A DNA stretch of 64,000 nucleotides, taken from positions 115,022,437 to 115,086,436 of the forward strand of contig NC_134538.1 in NCBI RefSeq assembly GCF_050624435.1, in the 5' to 3' direction. Under the pieces are notes generated by a model. That model worked only from the letters and a program-made list of their open reading frames with translations. It had not been told where the DNA came from and did no database searches. Positions 24,009 to 35,083 of the stretch are shown piece after piece. The stretch's first letter is position 1. Every line of letters begins with the position of its first letter. The DNA is from Tenrec ecaudatus (Eukaryota; Chordata; Mammalia; Afrosoricida; Tenrecidae). A program made the position numbers and the translations under genes.

Positions 24009-24350
24009 TTTTTTATCTTTTAAAAAAATCATTTTATTGGGAGCTCATACAACTCTTATCATAATCCATCCATCCATCCATTGTGTCAAGCACATTTGTA
24101 CATTTGTTGCCATCATCATTCTCAAAACATTTCTAGTTGAGCTTTCTACTTGAGCCCTTGGTATCAGCTTCCCATTTTTCCTTTCCCTCCCTAACCAACC
24201 CCCACAAACCCTTGATAATTTATAAATTATTATTATTTTGTCCTGTCTTACACTGAAAGGGGGAACTGATTACAGGGAACTACATACACCCCCCTCCCTG
24301 GGGGACGGACAATAGAAAAGTGGGTTAACGGAGACATTAGACAGATTGTA
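24009..24350 (-). mobile_element. L1 3' end with twin-priming inversion
   Basis: 24009-24253 is the minus-strand L1 3' end (T-rich tail, TCATTTTATTGGGAGCTCAT, GATAATTTATAAATTATTATT-type block). 24256-24350 is the adjoining upstream L1 segment in the opposite orientation (GGGGGAACTGATTACAGGG to ACGGAGACATTAGACAG). The two segments are neighbours in the intact L1 and meet at the same place (both reach GTGTAAG/TTGTAAA). This is the structure made when two primers start reverse transcription on one L1 RNA. Confidence 0.8.
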
Positions 24351-25193
24351 AAATTTTATAGTACAAAGTTCCTCATAACCTGGCATTTTTTCCATAAATG
24401 TATGTCACTCTGTATTTTCAGTAAGGGTACATTCTTCTAAGACAAGTAAGGTACTAAAAACAATTTAAATTCTTAGCTTTAAGGAACCTACATCATAATT
24501 TCAAGTCAAATACCACAAACTTTCGAGATGAGGGTCAATTTTTTCAATATTCATGTGGAATCTATTTCCAAATTGATACTTAGTGTATCAAAATGATTAT
24601 CACTTTGGTAAATATCTACCTAGAAGCACCAAATAAAATAAGGCATTCCATCTGCTATTGGTGTATCATTTATCTATCTGCTCTTCAAATTCCTCAATGA
24701 TATAATAAGGAATTGCTAATATCAACAAAGATGATAATTCCTGAGTTACATATCTTAAAAATATCATCTCTAATGACCATCCTTTGATGCATTACTTATT
24801 TATTGAACCAATATTAATTGAGTGTATACCATAAATTCATCATATTGTAAGTACAGGGAATACTACACAGGGAAAACCCCCTCGACTAAAGGTTACTTGT
24901 GGGGTCCAGTCTCACAACTGAATGGGTCCAGCAGAATGACAGGGCAATTAAGAGACAGAGAGGGGACAGGGACCTTTTCCAATGTCAGGATCAAGAGAGC
25001 TAATGTATTTTCCAACGCATTTATGTAATCATGGGGATAGCAAGCCTTCATCAGGCACATGTACAAGGTGGGAGACTGCTTAACCCATGGATGTCCCTAA
25101 GCCCATTGGGCAGGACAAGCCCTGACCAGTGTCAGAAGCAGGCAGCAGCGAGGGTGAAGGTTAGGTCACATGCATCCCCTTCCCGGTCCTCAG

Positions 25194-25228
<35 letters not shown>

Positions 25229-25944
25229 GGAGGGGGGCTGGGAGCAAGAGTCAGTAAATGATGATGTAATATGTCAGTGTATATGTTGCCAGAGAAAACT
25301 CAGTGTAGGTAAGAAAAGTGTAAAGAGTGAAGGAGATGTCAGGTCCAACTCAGATCAAGTGCTTAGGGAAGGACTCTTATGAGGAAGTGACATTTGAAAC
25401 GATGGCAGTAAAGTGAGAGGAAAACCACTTGGATATCCAGGGAAACCAAGGTCCAGATCAACAAACAGCAAGTGCAAAGGATATGAGAGTGGACCCTGCT
25501 TAATGTGCTTAAGATGACTTGATATATTTGACATAAAATACATTTGTTTGAGATATGCATAATGGTTAAAACAAGATGTGGTATATACTGTGTTAGAGCC
25601 AATTCAACAAGCATTTACAAGATTAAACACGTGTATCTCTTAAAGATAATATCTACAATCAAATCAATAGGACTTTCATTCTTAGTGATTTATGCAAATG
25701 TGCAAAAATAATTGATTTGATGGTTATTGTTCATGATGGCTTTAGGCAAGGATAACATCGGAGATGAGTAACATGTGACTCCTTCCAAAGGATGTCATGT
25801 TCCCAAGTTCAAGAGTTAATCCAAGTGGTGACAGATTGATGGCCTTCCACAATGAATAGGATTTCTAATTGAATTATTAGCATGGCATAATCCAACTGTA
25901 TATTTGCAACCAACCTTCCTTGATAGTTTTTTGCAACTACACAA
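24351..25944. other. unassigned sequence, possible ERV/LTR piece
   Basis: 24860-25190 (GGGTCCAGTCTCACAACTGA, GGTCCAGCAGAATGACAGGG, GCTTAACCCATGGATGTCCC) has the character of retroviral leader or LTR sequence, but no ends or genes could be fixed. A TG microsatellite follows. The rest is AT-rich. Confidence 0.35.
25198..25224. repeat. (TG)13 microsatellite
   Basis: Pure TG run. Confidence 0.98.
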
Positions 25945-26565
25945 CTCTGAAAACTAAACACTCACCTCACACCAGCATTGGTAACAAAATCTGAATAAAG
26001 GAAATGCTAAATGCTGGAGAAGATGGGAACCCTCATACACTGCTGGTGGGATCGATCGCAGAATCAGGCAGCCACTCTGAAAGTAGGATGGTACTTCTTT
26101 TAAAATGTGAATAGAAGTTCCTTAAGACCCAGAAATCTCTCTATGTGGGATATACCACAAAGGAAAAGAGAACAAAATAAAAGCAGATATATGCACACCC
26201 ATATTTATTGACTTGGGCATATTTCTTGTATATGAATCCAAAAATCATATGGTTTTCTCTACTGGGAATAACACAATCAACAGGAATGGCATTTATTCTC
26301 AAGAAGGACATTTTAAGATCTATCTTCAAGTATGAGGAGGAATGCCATCTGTGGTAGTATTATGTCTATCAATTTTAAGGAAAGGTCATTTGTGGGAGGA
26401 ACAGATAAACTCTGGTACATAAGCACAATGGAACAACATGTATCCTATAGAAAACCTTAGAACACCTTGTAACATGGGAAAATTTGAAAGACAATTTGCT
26501 CAGAAAAGACAAATACTGTATGTGACCATTATTATAAAAGAATAAAAAATCGTGATAAAGTTTTT
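25945..26565 (+). mobile_element. L1 ORF2 C-terminal piece split by RTE sequence
   Basis: 25945-26209 and 26395-26565 are L1 ORF2 end sequence: CTGGAGAAGATGGGAACCCT and ACACTGCTGGTGGGATC before the split, CTCTGGTACATAAGCACAATGG-like after it. 26210-26390 is RTE endonuclease-region DNA in plus orientation. Broken frames throughout. Confidence 0.75.
26210..26390 (+). mobile_element. internal RTE fragment inside L1
   Basis: AATCATATGGTTTTCTCTAC, AACAGGAATGGCATTTATTC and CATTTTAAGATCTATCTTCA match RTE sequence also present at 14470-14570. It has neither an RTE 3' end nor an A-tail, so ordinary target-primed insertion does not explain it. Confidence 0.75.
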
Positions 26566-26617
26566 ACACCATTAGAAGCAGACTGTGATGATCATTGGGA
26601 GGTTAGGGGGCAAGAAC

Positions 26618-26805
26618 AGGGGCCTGGTGGTGGAGAGGGTACAAGTTAAACTGTGATCCACAAGGTCAGCAATTGGAAGTCGCCAGCTGGCTTTGCATTC
26701 TGGGTAAAGGTAAAACTTGCACTCTTGGAAGCACCCATGGGGCAGTTCTACCACATCCTACTGGGTCTCTGAGTTGGCATTGGACTGATGACAGTGAGTT
26801 TTATT
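26618..26805 (+). mobile_element. AfroSINE, full length
   Basis: Head GGGGCCTGGTGGTGGAGAGG, body AAGGTCAGCAATTGGAAGTC and TGGGGCAGTTCTACCACATC, tail ACTGATGACAGTGAGTTTT. Confidence 0.88.
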
Positions 26806-27260
26806 TTGTTTTGTGTGGGGGTGTGAGGTAAGAGGAAGGAATGAGGAGACAAATGAATTCATTCCCTGAAAAAGATACACTCACAGGTAAAACATTAAAG
26901 ATATTTTTTGTTTCCATTTTATTTTGCTTTGCTGGTTTAGAATGAGGGATTGGGGGCACGTCTATAGTATGCAAAACTCACAAGAAAGGAAACCAGACTC
27001 TTGGCATCTATCAGGAGACTCTGCTAGTAAATACAAAGTCTACTACCAAATCAATACCATTTTAGAAGACGGAGGAATTTAATTGGCTCATAATGAACCA
27101 GGTGACCTCTAATTAAGTAGCAAACCATGTCAACTGAAGGCCCGTCCCCTGCATTTGGAACTTTTCTAGTAATAGGGGTGGTAAATTTAAGCAAATAAGC
27201 ACGCCAAAAAGCTCTTCTTCAATTACGAGAGAAATGGCAACATGTAATAATAATGGAGAG

Positions 27261-28420
27261 AGTACTTGAGTAGGGCCCCCAGTGTCCATCTGTTTCCTTA
27301 ATACTAAACCTCTAAGTAGATACATACATGCATGCATGCATACATACATACATACATAGATCTATTTCCCCCTTGTCGTATATAAATATATTTACATCTG
27401 TATATGCCTATGTTTAGAGCTCTATAACTGCCCTTTGCCTCCTAGTTCTTTCTAACAATTTGGCAATCTAAGATGCTCACCTTCCTGGCACAATCACTGT
27501 AGACAATGGGTGCACAAGCAAATGTGGTGAAGAAAACTGATAGTGCCCAGCTATCAAAAGATACAGCATCTAGGGTCTTAAAGACTTGAAGATAAACAGG
27601 TGGCCATCTAGCTGAGAAAAAACAAAGCCCACATAGAAGAAGCACACCAGCCTGTGAGATCACAAGGTGTCTAAGGGATCAGGTATCAGACATCAAAGAC
27701 ACACACACACAAAATCAGAGCATTGTGAATGAGGGGGAGTGTAGAGTGGGGGCCTAGGGGCCATCTGTGGGAAATTAGACATCCCCTTGAAGACAGGTCA
27801 CAGGGAGGAGATGAGCCAGTCACGGTGCAGTGTAGCAAAGATGGAACATACAATTTTCCTCTAGTTCTTGAATGCTTCCCATCACATGCGACCCTCTCCC
27901 ACTATCATGATCCCAACGCTCCTAAGGGCCAGCAAACGATCCCTGAACTAACTACAAGCTTTTCTCTTGTGAAAAAAAAAATCTGGCTGGACCAGAGAAT
28001 GTACACTGGTACAGATAGGAACTGTAAACAGGGAATCCAGGGCAGATGAACTCCTTAGGACCAGTGGTGAGAGTGGCGATACCAGGAGGGTGGAGGGAAG
28101 GTGAGGGAGAAAGGGGGAACCGATTATAAGGATCTACTTATAACCTCCTCCCTTGGGGATGGATAGCAGAGAAGTGGATGAAGGGAGACTTCTGAAGGTG
28201 TAAGATATGACAAAATAATAATCATTTATAAATTATCAGGGGTTTAGTGGGGGAGGGGGAGGAGGCAGGGGGCAGGGGGAACGGGGAGGGACAGGAAAAA
28301 ATGAGGAGCTGATACCAAGGGCTCAAGTAGAAAGCAATGTTTTGAGAATGATGAGGGAAACACATGTACCAAAGTGAATGGATTTATGGACGAGCCCCCA
28401 ATAAAATGATTAAAAAAACA
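27261..28420 (+). mobile_element. L1 3' end with 5' inversion and target duplication
   Basis: 27261-27452 is L1 3'UTR in minus orientation (AGTACTTGAGTAG to CTTTGCCTCCTAGTTCTTTC). 27453-28420 is the directly following L1 segment in plus orientation, ending AATAAAATGATT plus an A-rich tail. In intact L1 the two parts are adjacent, so this is a twin-priming inversion. Flanks carry a likely target duplication: AATAATGGAGAG (27249-27260) and AAGAATGGAGAA (28421-28432), 10 of 12 identical. Confidence 0.85.
27320..27358. repeat. CATA/CATG microsatellite
   Basis: Tandem ATAC and ATGC tetramers inside the inverted L1 segment. Confidence 0.95.
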
Positions 28421-28674
28421 AAGAATGGAGAACTGAGTTCTGAAATTAACAAAACAATCACACATGTATAGGAGACAAGATTGGAGCTAGTGTAATAAGA
28501 GCAGCAGTGTTTATTCAATCATTCAGTAAAATGTATGTGGAGTGGCTAATATGTATAGTCGCCACTTGTTATCGTGAATATAGTGGTGACCAAGACAGCC
28601 ACTGACCCTTGTGAACCCACATTCTAATGGGGAAGACAGGAAAATATAATTCACAAATAAATGTGGTTTACAAT

Positions 28675-29085
28675 GTTGTTGTGATGGTTAAGTGCCTTAG
28701 ATTCAACTCATACCAAACTTTGGACCACATAACAAAAGACAGCCTGGTCCTGTGTCATCCTCAAAATTGTTATGTTTGAGCCCATTGCTGTGACCACTTT
28801 ATCAATCCATCCCCTTGTGGATCTTCCTCTTTTTTTCTGCCCCTCTTCTTTCCAAAGCATGATGTCCTTCTCCAGGGACTGGGCCTTCCTGATCACAAAC
28901 TACCTAAGACAGAGTCTCTTCATCCTCACTTCTCAGGAGCATTGGGACTGTGCTTCCTCCAGGGGAGAGCTGCTTGTTCTTCTGGCTGTCCATGGCACTT
29001 CCAGGAGTCTTTGCCCATATCCTCATTCAAATGTACCAATTCGTCTCTGGTCCTCCATGTTCATTATAATGCTAGACTGTGCAAA
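28675..29085 (-). mobile_element. RTE/BovB-like LINE 3' end
   Basis: Near-complete RTE terminus on the minus strand, beginning GTTGTTGTGATGGTTAAGTG and continuing CAGCCTGGTCCTGTGTCATC, GATGTCCTTCTCCAGGGACT and GTTCTTCTGGCTGTCCATGG. 5'-truncated. Confidence 0.88.
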
Positions 29086-29197
29086 CATTGTGGAGGAAAA
29101 TAAAACATTCCAAAGATACAGAATGGAGTTATTGTGTTACATAATCATGTGCAAGCTTCTCTGAGAAGGTAGTATCTGATCTCCAAACCTAAAAAAC

Positions 29198-29312
29198 AAA
29201 CTCACTTCCATTGGATTCATTCGGACACATAGCACCCCTTGAGGACAGAGCAGAACTTTCCTAGAATGAATATTTATGGGAGTAGAAAACCTCCATCTTG
29301 CTCATGATTGAT
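29198..29312 (-). mobile_element. AfroSINE fragment
   Basis: AACTCACTTCCATTGGATTC, GAGGACAGAGCAGAACTTTC and GGAGTAGAAAACCTCCATCT match the antisense tail and body. Confidence 0.7.
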
Positions 29313-29399
29313 ATTTGTGGACCATGTACATAAATGATACACCATTCCTTAGCCAGATCTGGTATGTACTCTAATTTTTTAATTTTTCTAGAGCGTGAA

Positions 29400-30212
29400 G
29401 TGATTCCTTGAAAAAGACTTAAAGACTTGATGTTAAACAAGTCACCATCTAGCAGGAAACAACAAAGCGCACGTGGAAGAAGCACACCAGCCTGTGAGAT
29501 CATGAAGTGTCCTCAGGATCAGATATAAGGCATCAGAAGACCCAAAGCAAACAATCATATGGATGTAAACAAGGGGGGTCAGAGTGGAGATCCAAGACCC
29601 CCCTGAAGAGAGTCGGACATCCCCTCACAGAAGTGTCACAAGGAAGGGATGGGCCAGCCAGGGTGCGGTCTAGCACGGACAAAACAGATCATTTTGCTAG
29701 TTCTTTAATGCTTCCTCCCTCCCATTATCATGACCCCAATTCTACCTTAAAAATATGCCTAGACTGGAGCATACACACTGGTACAGATAAGAGCTCTCAA
29801 AACACAACACATGGAATATAGGACAGATAAACCTCTTAGGAACAATAATGGGAGTAGTGATACTATTAGGGTAGGAGGAAAGTCGGGGAAGAAGGGGGAG
29901 TAAGGGGTAACCGATCACTATGGTCAATGTATAACCTCCCCATCACCAGGGAGAAAAACAACAGAAACGTGGGCGAAGGGAGACAACAGATGGTGTAAGA
30001 TATGAAAATAATAATTCATAATTTATCAAGGGTGCACAGGGGTGGAAGGGTGGGAGAGATAGGAAAAACACAGGAGCAAATACCAAGGGCTCAGGTAGAA
30101 AGAAAATGTTTGGAAATGATAATGACAACACTTGTACAAATATGCTTGATAAAATTGATATATGGATTGTTATAAGAACCCCCAAAAAATGATTTATTAA
30201 AAAAATTAAAAG
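29400..30212 (+). mobile_element. L1 3' end, 5'-truncated
   Basis: Starts within the AAAGACTTAAAGACTTGATG block of the L1 3'UTR and ends CCCCCAAAAAATGATTTATT with an A-rich tail. Non-coding. Confidence 0.85.
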
Positions 30213-31624
30213 ATTTTCTTTATCTCTCTGCTCTTCATTGGCTATTAATTTCCTGATAAAAACGTCTCCTTTCGTCTCTCCCACCTGTCACGGGGATGGC
30301 TGCAAGGCCAGTCAAACAGAAGAAAGCCATGTCTTTGGGTGTGGGAGATAAATTTGGCTCCTCAAGCAACACAAGGTTGGTGACAGAACTCCCTCACAAC
30401 CTCTGCCTCTAGGGAAATATGTAGTTCTTTGTGTGAGGTCGTGACTCACATCAACATTAAATCCACTTCTGTGTAAATCGGATATGAACACCAGTCATTA
30501 AGAAACCTGAAATCAAGAGCATAGTCTAATATGGAAAAAAGGCTAATGATTATTTACCCCCCGTTTTGGCTGGCACACATTCTGAAAGCCTTTCGTGGTG
30601 CAAACACGGCCTATAAGCCATTCGATTTTCAGCCTCTTTATTCTTCTAGTGGGACGCCCGCTGTGATTTGTCACAGTTTATGATGCTATTATCAGACCTG
30701 GACCGATTGTACTAACTATTCTCCCAAAGATGCCAGGCTCTGATCATGTAGCAACAGTATGGTGCTTATACTGAGATGATTTTAAACTGGTTTAGTCACC
30801 ATCTGTATTACATATAGAGATATGCATATATACATGTGTATATATATATGTATATATAAAATAATAGAAAATGGAGCTTATTATATTGGCGGTATTTTAG
30901 AAGACATGCAATGTGCCTTAATGTATGAACATAAACAGACAGTACAAGTATTTCTTGTTGAAGACGCAATGTCTGCTATTCTTGGTATCTAGGCCTTTTT
31001 ACATGTGTGGTATAAAAAAAGACCTTCCACCAGCCATTAGTTTGCCGCTACTACTGCCAGACATAACGAAGCTAAAACACATATCTTCGAGTATGCCCTC
31101 ATAGGTTTGTTACTTTTTATAAATTACTTTTCTACTTTAATTCATTCTAGTAGCTCTAGATATCCCGGTGCCATTCCTGCTTCCACTGAATCCATTCTGA
31201 AGCACAGTGCAAATACACAGGGTTTCCGAGGTTGTACATATCCACAAACCCGGACAGCTTCACATCTCTGCCCTGGAGAGGAGGGTGGGCTTAAGCTTCC
31301 CTCCTTCCTTTAGCACCCCTACATTTACTGAGCCCGCGGTGTCCCCAGAGCTTCATATTAAACCTGGTCACCAATATCTCGTGGAGAACAATTGTGGGCC
31401 ATGGTTATTGCTTTCATAGTCCTGGTGAAGGTGTATGAGAGGGCTAGGCCTTTGCTGTTGCTATTGAGTAGTTAAAATGTAAATTTATCCATATTTCATT
31501 GGTAACACAGCTAACGCATCAACTAGATTTGAGGCAGGTATGACCAAATCATACAAAAATTATATCCTAGTAATCATCAGGTTCACAGCTCTGATCATTT
31601 ATCAAACTCAACAAAAGTGATTCT
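30213..31624. other. unassigned sequence, candidate conserved element
   Basis: 30540-30720 is unique, moderately CpG-bearing sequence (TTCGTGGTGCAAACACGGCC, GGGACGCCCGCTGTGATTTG) of the kind often conserved in gene deserts. 30826-30862 is a TA/TG-rich simple stretch. No gene seen. Confidence 0.35.
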
Positions 31625-31700
31625 CCATTTTAATATGTATTGAAAGCACCTGGGGAATCTTACTAAAATGGGCAGTCACTAAACCAGGATAGCGTCTCAG
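31625..31700 (+). mobile_element. MER5A-like fragment
   Basis: TGTATTGAAAGCACCTGGGG followed by AATCTTACTAAAATGGGCAG resembles the MER5A sequence (…ATCACCTGG…). Diverged, no ends. Confidence 0.5.
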
Positions 31701-31709
31701 ATATTCTTT

Positions 31710-32493
31710 CTTTCTTTTTTTTTTTTTTTTACATTTTATTAGGGGCTCATACAACTCTTGTCACAATCCATACATATACATACATCAACTGTATAAAGCA
31801 TATCTGTACATTCTTTTCCCTAATCATTTTCTTTTTTTACATTTTATTAGGGGCTTATACAACTCTTATCACAATCCATACATATACATACATCAATTGT
31901 ATAAAGCACATCCCTACATTCTTTGCCCTAATCATTTTCAAAGCATCTGCTTTCCACTTAAGCCCTTTGCATCAGGTCCTCTTTTTTTCCCCTCCCTCCC
32001 TGCTCCCCCCTCCCTCATGAGCCCTTGATAATTTATAGATTGTTATTTTGTCATATCTTGCCCTATCTGGAGTCTCCCTTCCCCTCCTTCTCTGCCATCC
32101 ATCTCCCAGGGAGGAGGTCACATGTGGATCCTTGCAATCAGTTCCCCCTTTCCACCCCACTCGCCCTCTACTCTCCCAGCATCGCCCCTCACACTCCTGG
32201 TCCTGACGGTATCATCCACCCTGGATTCCCTGTGCCTCCAGCTCCCATATGCACCAGTGTACAACCTCTGCCCTATCCAGTCCTGCAAGGTAGAATTCGG
32301 ATCATGGTAGTTGGGGGGAGGAAGCATCCAGAATCTGGGGGAAAGCTGTGTTCTTCATCGGTACTACATCGCACCCTGACGGACCCATCTCCTCTCCTAA
32401 ACCCCTCTATGAGGGGATCTCCAGTGGCCGACAAATGGGCCTTGGGTCTCCACTCTGCACTTCCCCCTTCATTCACTATGGTATGTATGTATA

Positions 32494-32548
<55 letters not shown>

Positions 32549-33268
32549 TTTTTGCATGATGCCTTATACCTGGTCCCTTTGGCACCTCATGATTGCATAG
32601 GCTGGTATGATTCTTCCATATGGGCTTTATTGCTTCTGAGCTAGATGGCCACTTGTTCACCTTCAAGCCTTTAAGACCCCAGGCTCTATCTCTTTCGATA
32701 GCCGGGCACCATCAGCTTTCTTCACCACATTTGCTTATGCACCCATTTGTCTTCAGCAATCCTATCATGGAGGTGTGCAGCCAATGATATGATTTTTTGT
32801 TCTTTGATGCCTGATAACTGATCCCTTCGGGACCACACGATCACATAGGCTGGTGTGTTCTTCCATGTGGGCTTTGTTGCTTCTGAGCTAGATGGTTGCT
32901 TGTTTATCTTCAAGCCTTTAAGACCCCAGACACTATCTCTTTTGATAGTCGGGCACCATCAGCTTTCTTCACCACATTTACTTGTTCACCTGCTTTGGCT
33001 TCAGCAGTTGTGTTGGGAGGGTAAGCATTGTAGAGTGACAATTTAATAGAAGAAAGTATTCATGCATTGAGGGAGTGCTTGAGTAGAGGCCCAAAGTCCT
33101 TCCGCCACCTTAATAATAAATATAGGCACATAGATCTATTTCCCCGTCCTCATATATATATTTGCATGTACATGTCTTTGTCTAGACCTCCATAAATTCC
33201 CCTTGACTCCTAGCTCTTTCCTCCATCTCCCTTGACTTTCCTCCTGCTCTACTACCATCATCTCAGAT
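31710..33268 (-). mobile_element. L1 3'UTR with duplicated 3' end
   Basis: Minus-strand L1 3' end. The terminal piece occurs twice: ACATTTTATTAGGGGCT begins at 31731 and again at 31839, a 108-base period. The rest follows the family: CAGGGAGGAGGTCACATGTG, GATAGCCGGGCACCATCAGC and a second copy of that block (GATAGTCGGGCACCATCAGC) near 32945. It contains a long TA microsatellite. The 191-codon plus frame here is a chance frame. Confidence 0.85.
32481..32547. repeat. (TA)n microsatellite
   Basis: GTAT steps followed by a TA run of about 45 bases, inside the L1 3'UTR where other copies have a short T-rich stretch. Confidence 0.97.
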
Positions 33269-33269
33269 T

Positions 33270-35083
33270 TTCATTTCATTTATTTATTTGTTTGATTGAT
33301 TTATTGAAAAATGAATCTACATTCAAATATGGATACAAATATGTAAAGGCCTCAAAATCAGAAATCGTATTTGCATCACCAGCCCTGCTGAGCAGAGGAC
33401 CCTGGGTCGAGCACTCCTACAGGACCCCCAGGAGATGGCAGCTGGACTCTCATTATGGGTGTGGTTTGGCTTCCTCAGCACAGCACAGACTAACCTTACT
33501 GTGGACCTTCTGGGCATTTTAAGAATAGCATCAGGGAGAAAAGCAGACAAGGATTTCCCTACTGTTATCAGCAAGAAGCTGGAAAGAACATATAAAGTGT
33601 GTCCATTCTGGATCATCTTCTATGATTCCTTTCCAATGGTCTCTGATGTTTCATCCCATAAGCCTCCATTTCCTCTCCCATTAGTTTCCCTACTTCATAA
33701 ATACTGCAATAAGGCTGCTTCCACACTTCCATTTGCATGGGCTCTTTGGCATGCAGGGCAGGTCTTTTCTGCCTTCAGTGCCTTTTTCAGTTTTCATGTT
33801 CTTCCTTACTATCACCGATCAGAATTGCTCTTTCGATGGTTCTTCTCCTCCTCCCCCTCTTTAAGTTTTTTCCTGGTGTGTCTGCATAAGGATCTGAGGC
33901 TACTCCACGGGCTCTCCTCCAGTGCCACCACTTACCAGCCAGTCCTCCACATTAGCACTCTCTCACCGGCATCTCCAGGGCCAGAGGAACACTTAACAAA
34001 AGAGTCGCAGCATTATATCACCCTTGGCCTTCTTTCCAATCAGATCCTGATACGTGTGTGATTGCTGATCTTCACGTCCTCCTTATGCGAGGAGCTGGCG
34101 ACATCCTGCTCCTGCCTTTGAGAACTGTCCAAAATCTATGCAGTCCTTGGTCTGAGCTAAAAGCAGTTCTGCTGGTGGAGCATCCAGATGTTTTTGCACA
34201 CCATACTTTTCGAGGATGCTTTCTTTCTGCTGTTCTCTAAAATCTTCCCTTTAAACTTTGGACGATCTATATAACAGCTCTGGTTTTGTAGGATGTGCCT
34301 GCAGATGCCCTTCGGGCCCCATGTCACAGGGTTCCCAAACCAACAACTGTGCCCAGGTCCATCGATGTAGTATTTCCTGTGTAATGGGTGCAGTTATCTC
34401 CTGGATATTTAACATCATCTAGATTCTTTCCTGCATTGACACAGGGACTGTCTCTCATAACTCTAGTTTGGGGGTCTTAATAAACAGAATTTGGATAGAA
34501 GTTCTGCAAATATTGGGTAATATCTTCTCTAATCCTGAAATTTCAGACAGTAATCCATCTCTTAAAGTCAGAATTCTGTCCTGGCATGTCAATATCAGCA
34601 GCATATTTATCTTCATCTTCGCTATTAGACTCTTCTTCCATCTAAGAATTTGGTTCTTCCTCTCCCTGCTGGTATTTTGGAGAATTAGCCCTTTCCACTA
34701 ATTTTCCAGAGGCAAACTCTTCTTGCAGTGTTCATTTTGCCAGATTAACTTTGACATATTCATCCACAATTGTTATGTGTTCTTCCGGATTGTGGCCATT
34801 CCACTGATCTCTCTTCCCATCATGGTCCAAGGTCAGCTGAGGCTGGACATGTTCATCTGGAGCTATATTTAGTACCAGTAAATTTTCCTTCAACTCCCTA
34901 GGTCTCTCAAAGGAGTCTTTCTTTTTGCGTGTTATGGCCCCTCAATTTTCGCCTGCTCCTTTTTTGATGCTTAGTACAGATGGTAGCCTCTCTTACGCCC
35001 CTCTTGCTGAACTCCTCAGGTGAGCTACACTGCCTTCGCTTCACTGGCTGTGGCCTTTGGGCTTCAATGCAGGTCTTTTCTTC
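33270..35083 (-). pseudogene. SLU7: SLU7 processed pseudogene, 5'-truncated
   Basis: On the minus strand the sequence follows SLU7, a step-II splicing factor, without introns. Segments seen in order include KKRPALKP (35080), the zinc-knuckle region with [14 protein letters not shown] (34960-34890), [12 protein letters not shown] (34870), DIDMPGQN (34590) and the acidic, lysine-rich end with EEMEAYGMKHQRP (33680-33640). It ends with AATAAA (33297-33292) and an A-rich tail near 33270. The copy lacks roughly the first 80-100 of 586 codons and has many stops. Two of the three zinc-binding cysteines in the knuckle region are replaced and the third is a stop, so it is dead. The 208-codon plus frame at 33435-34061 is antisense to it. 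The flanks are L1 3'UTR pieces on both sides. Confidence 0.93.

Noticed and set aside
27320..27358. Regular short repeats that could suggest a CRISPR-like array
   Set aside because: Simple tetranucleotide microsatellite in a mammalian genome; no spacers.
32025..32600. 191-codon open frame, plus strand
   Set aside because: Lies across a minus-strand L1 3'UTR and a TA microsatellite.
33435..34061. 208-codon open frame, plus strand
   Set aside because: Antisense to the SLU7 processed pseudogene; no domain, and its translation is a low-information shadow.
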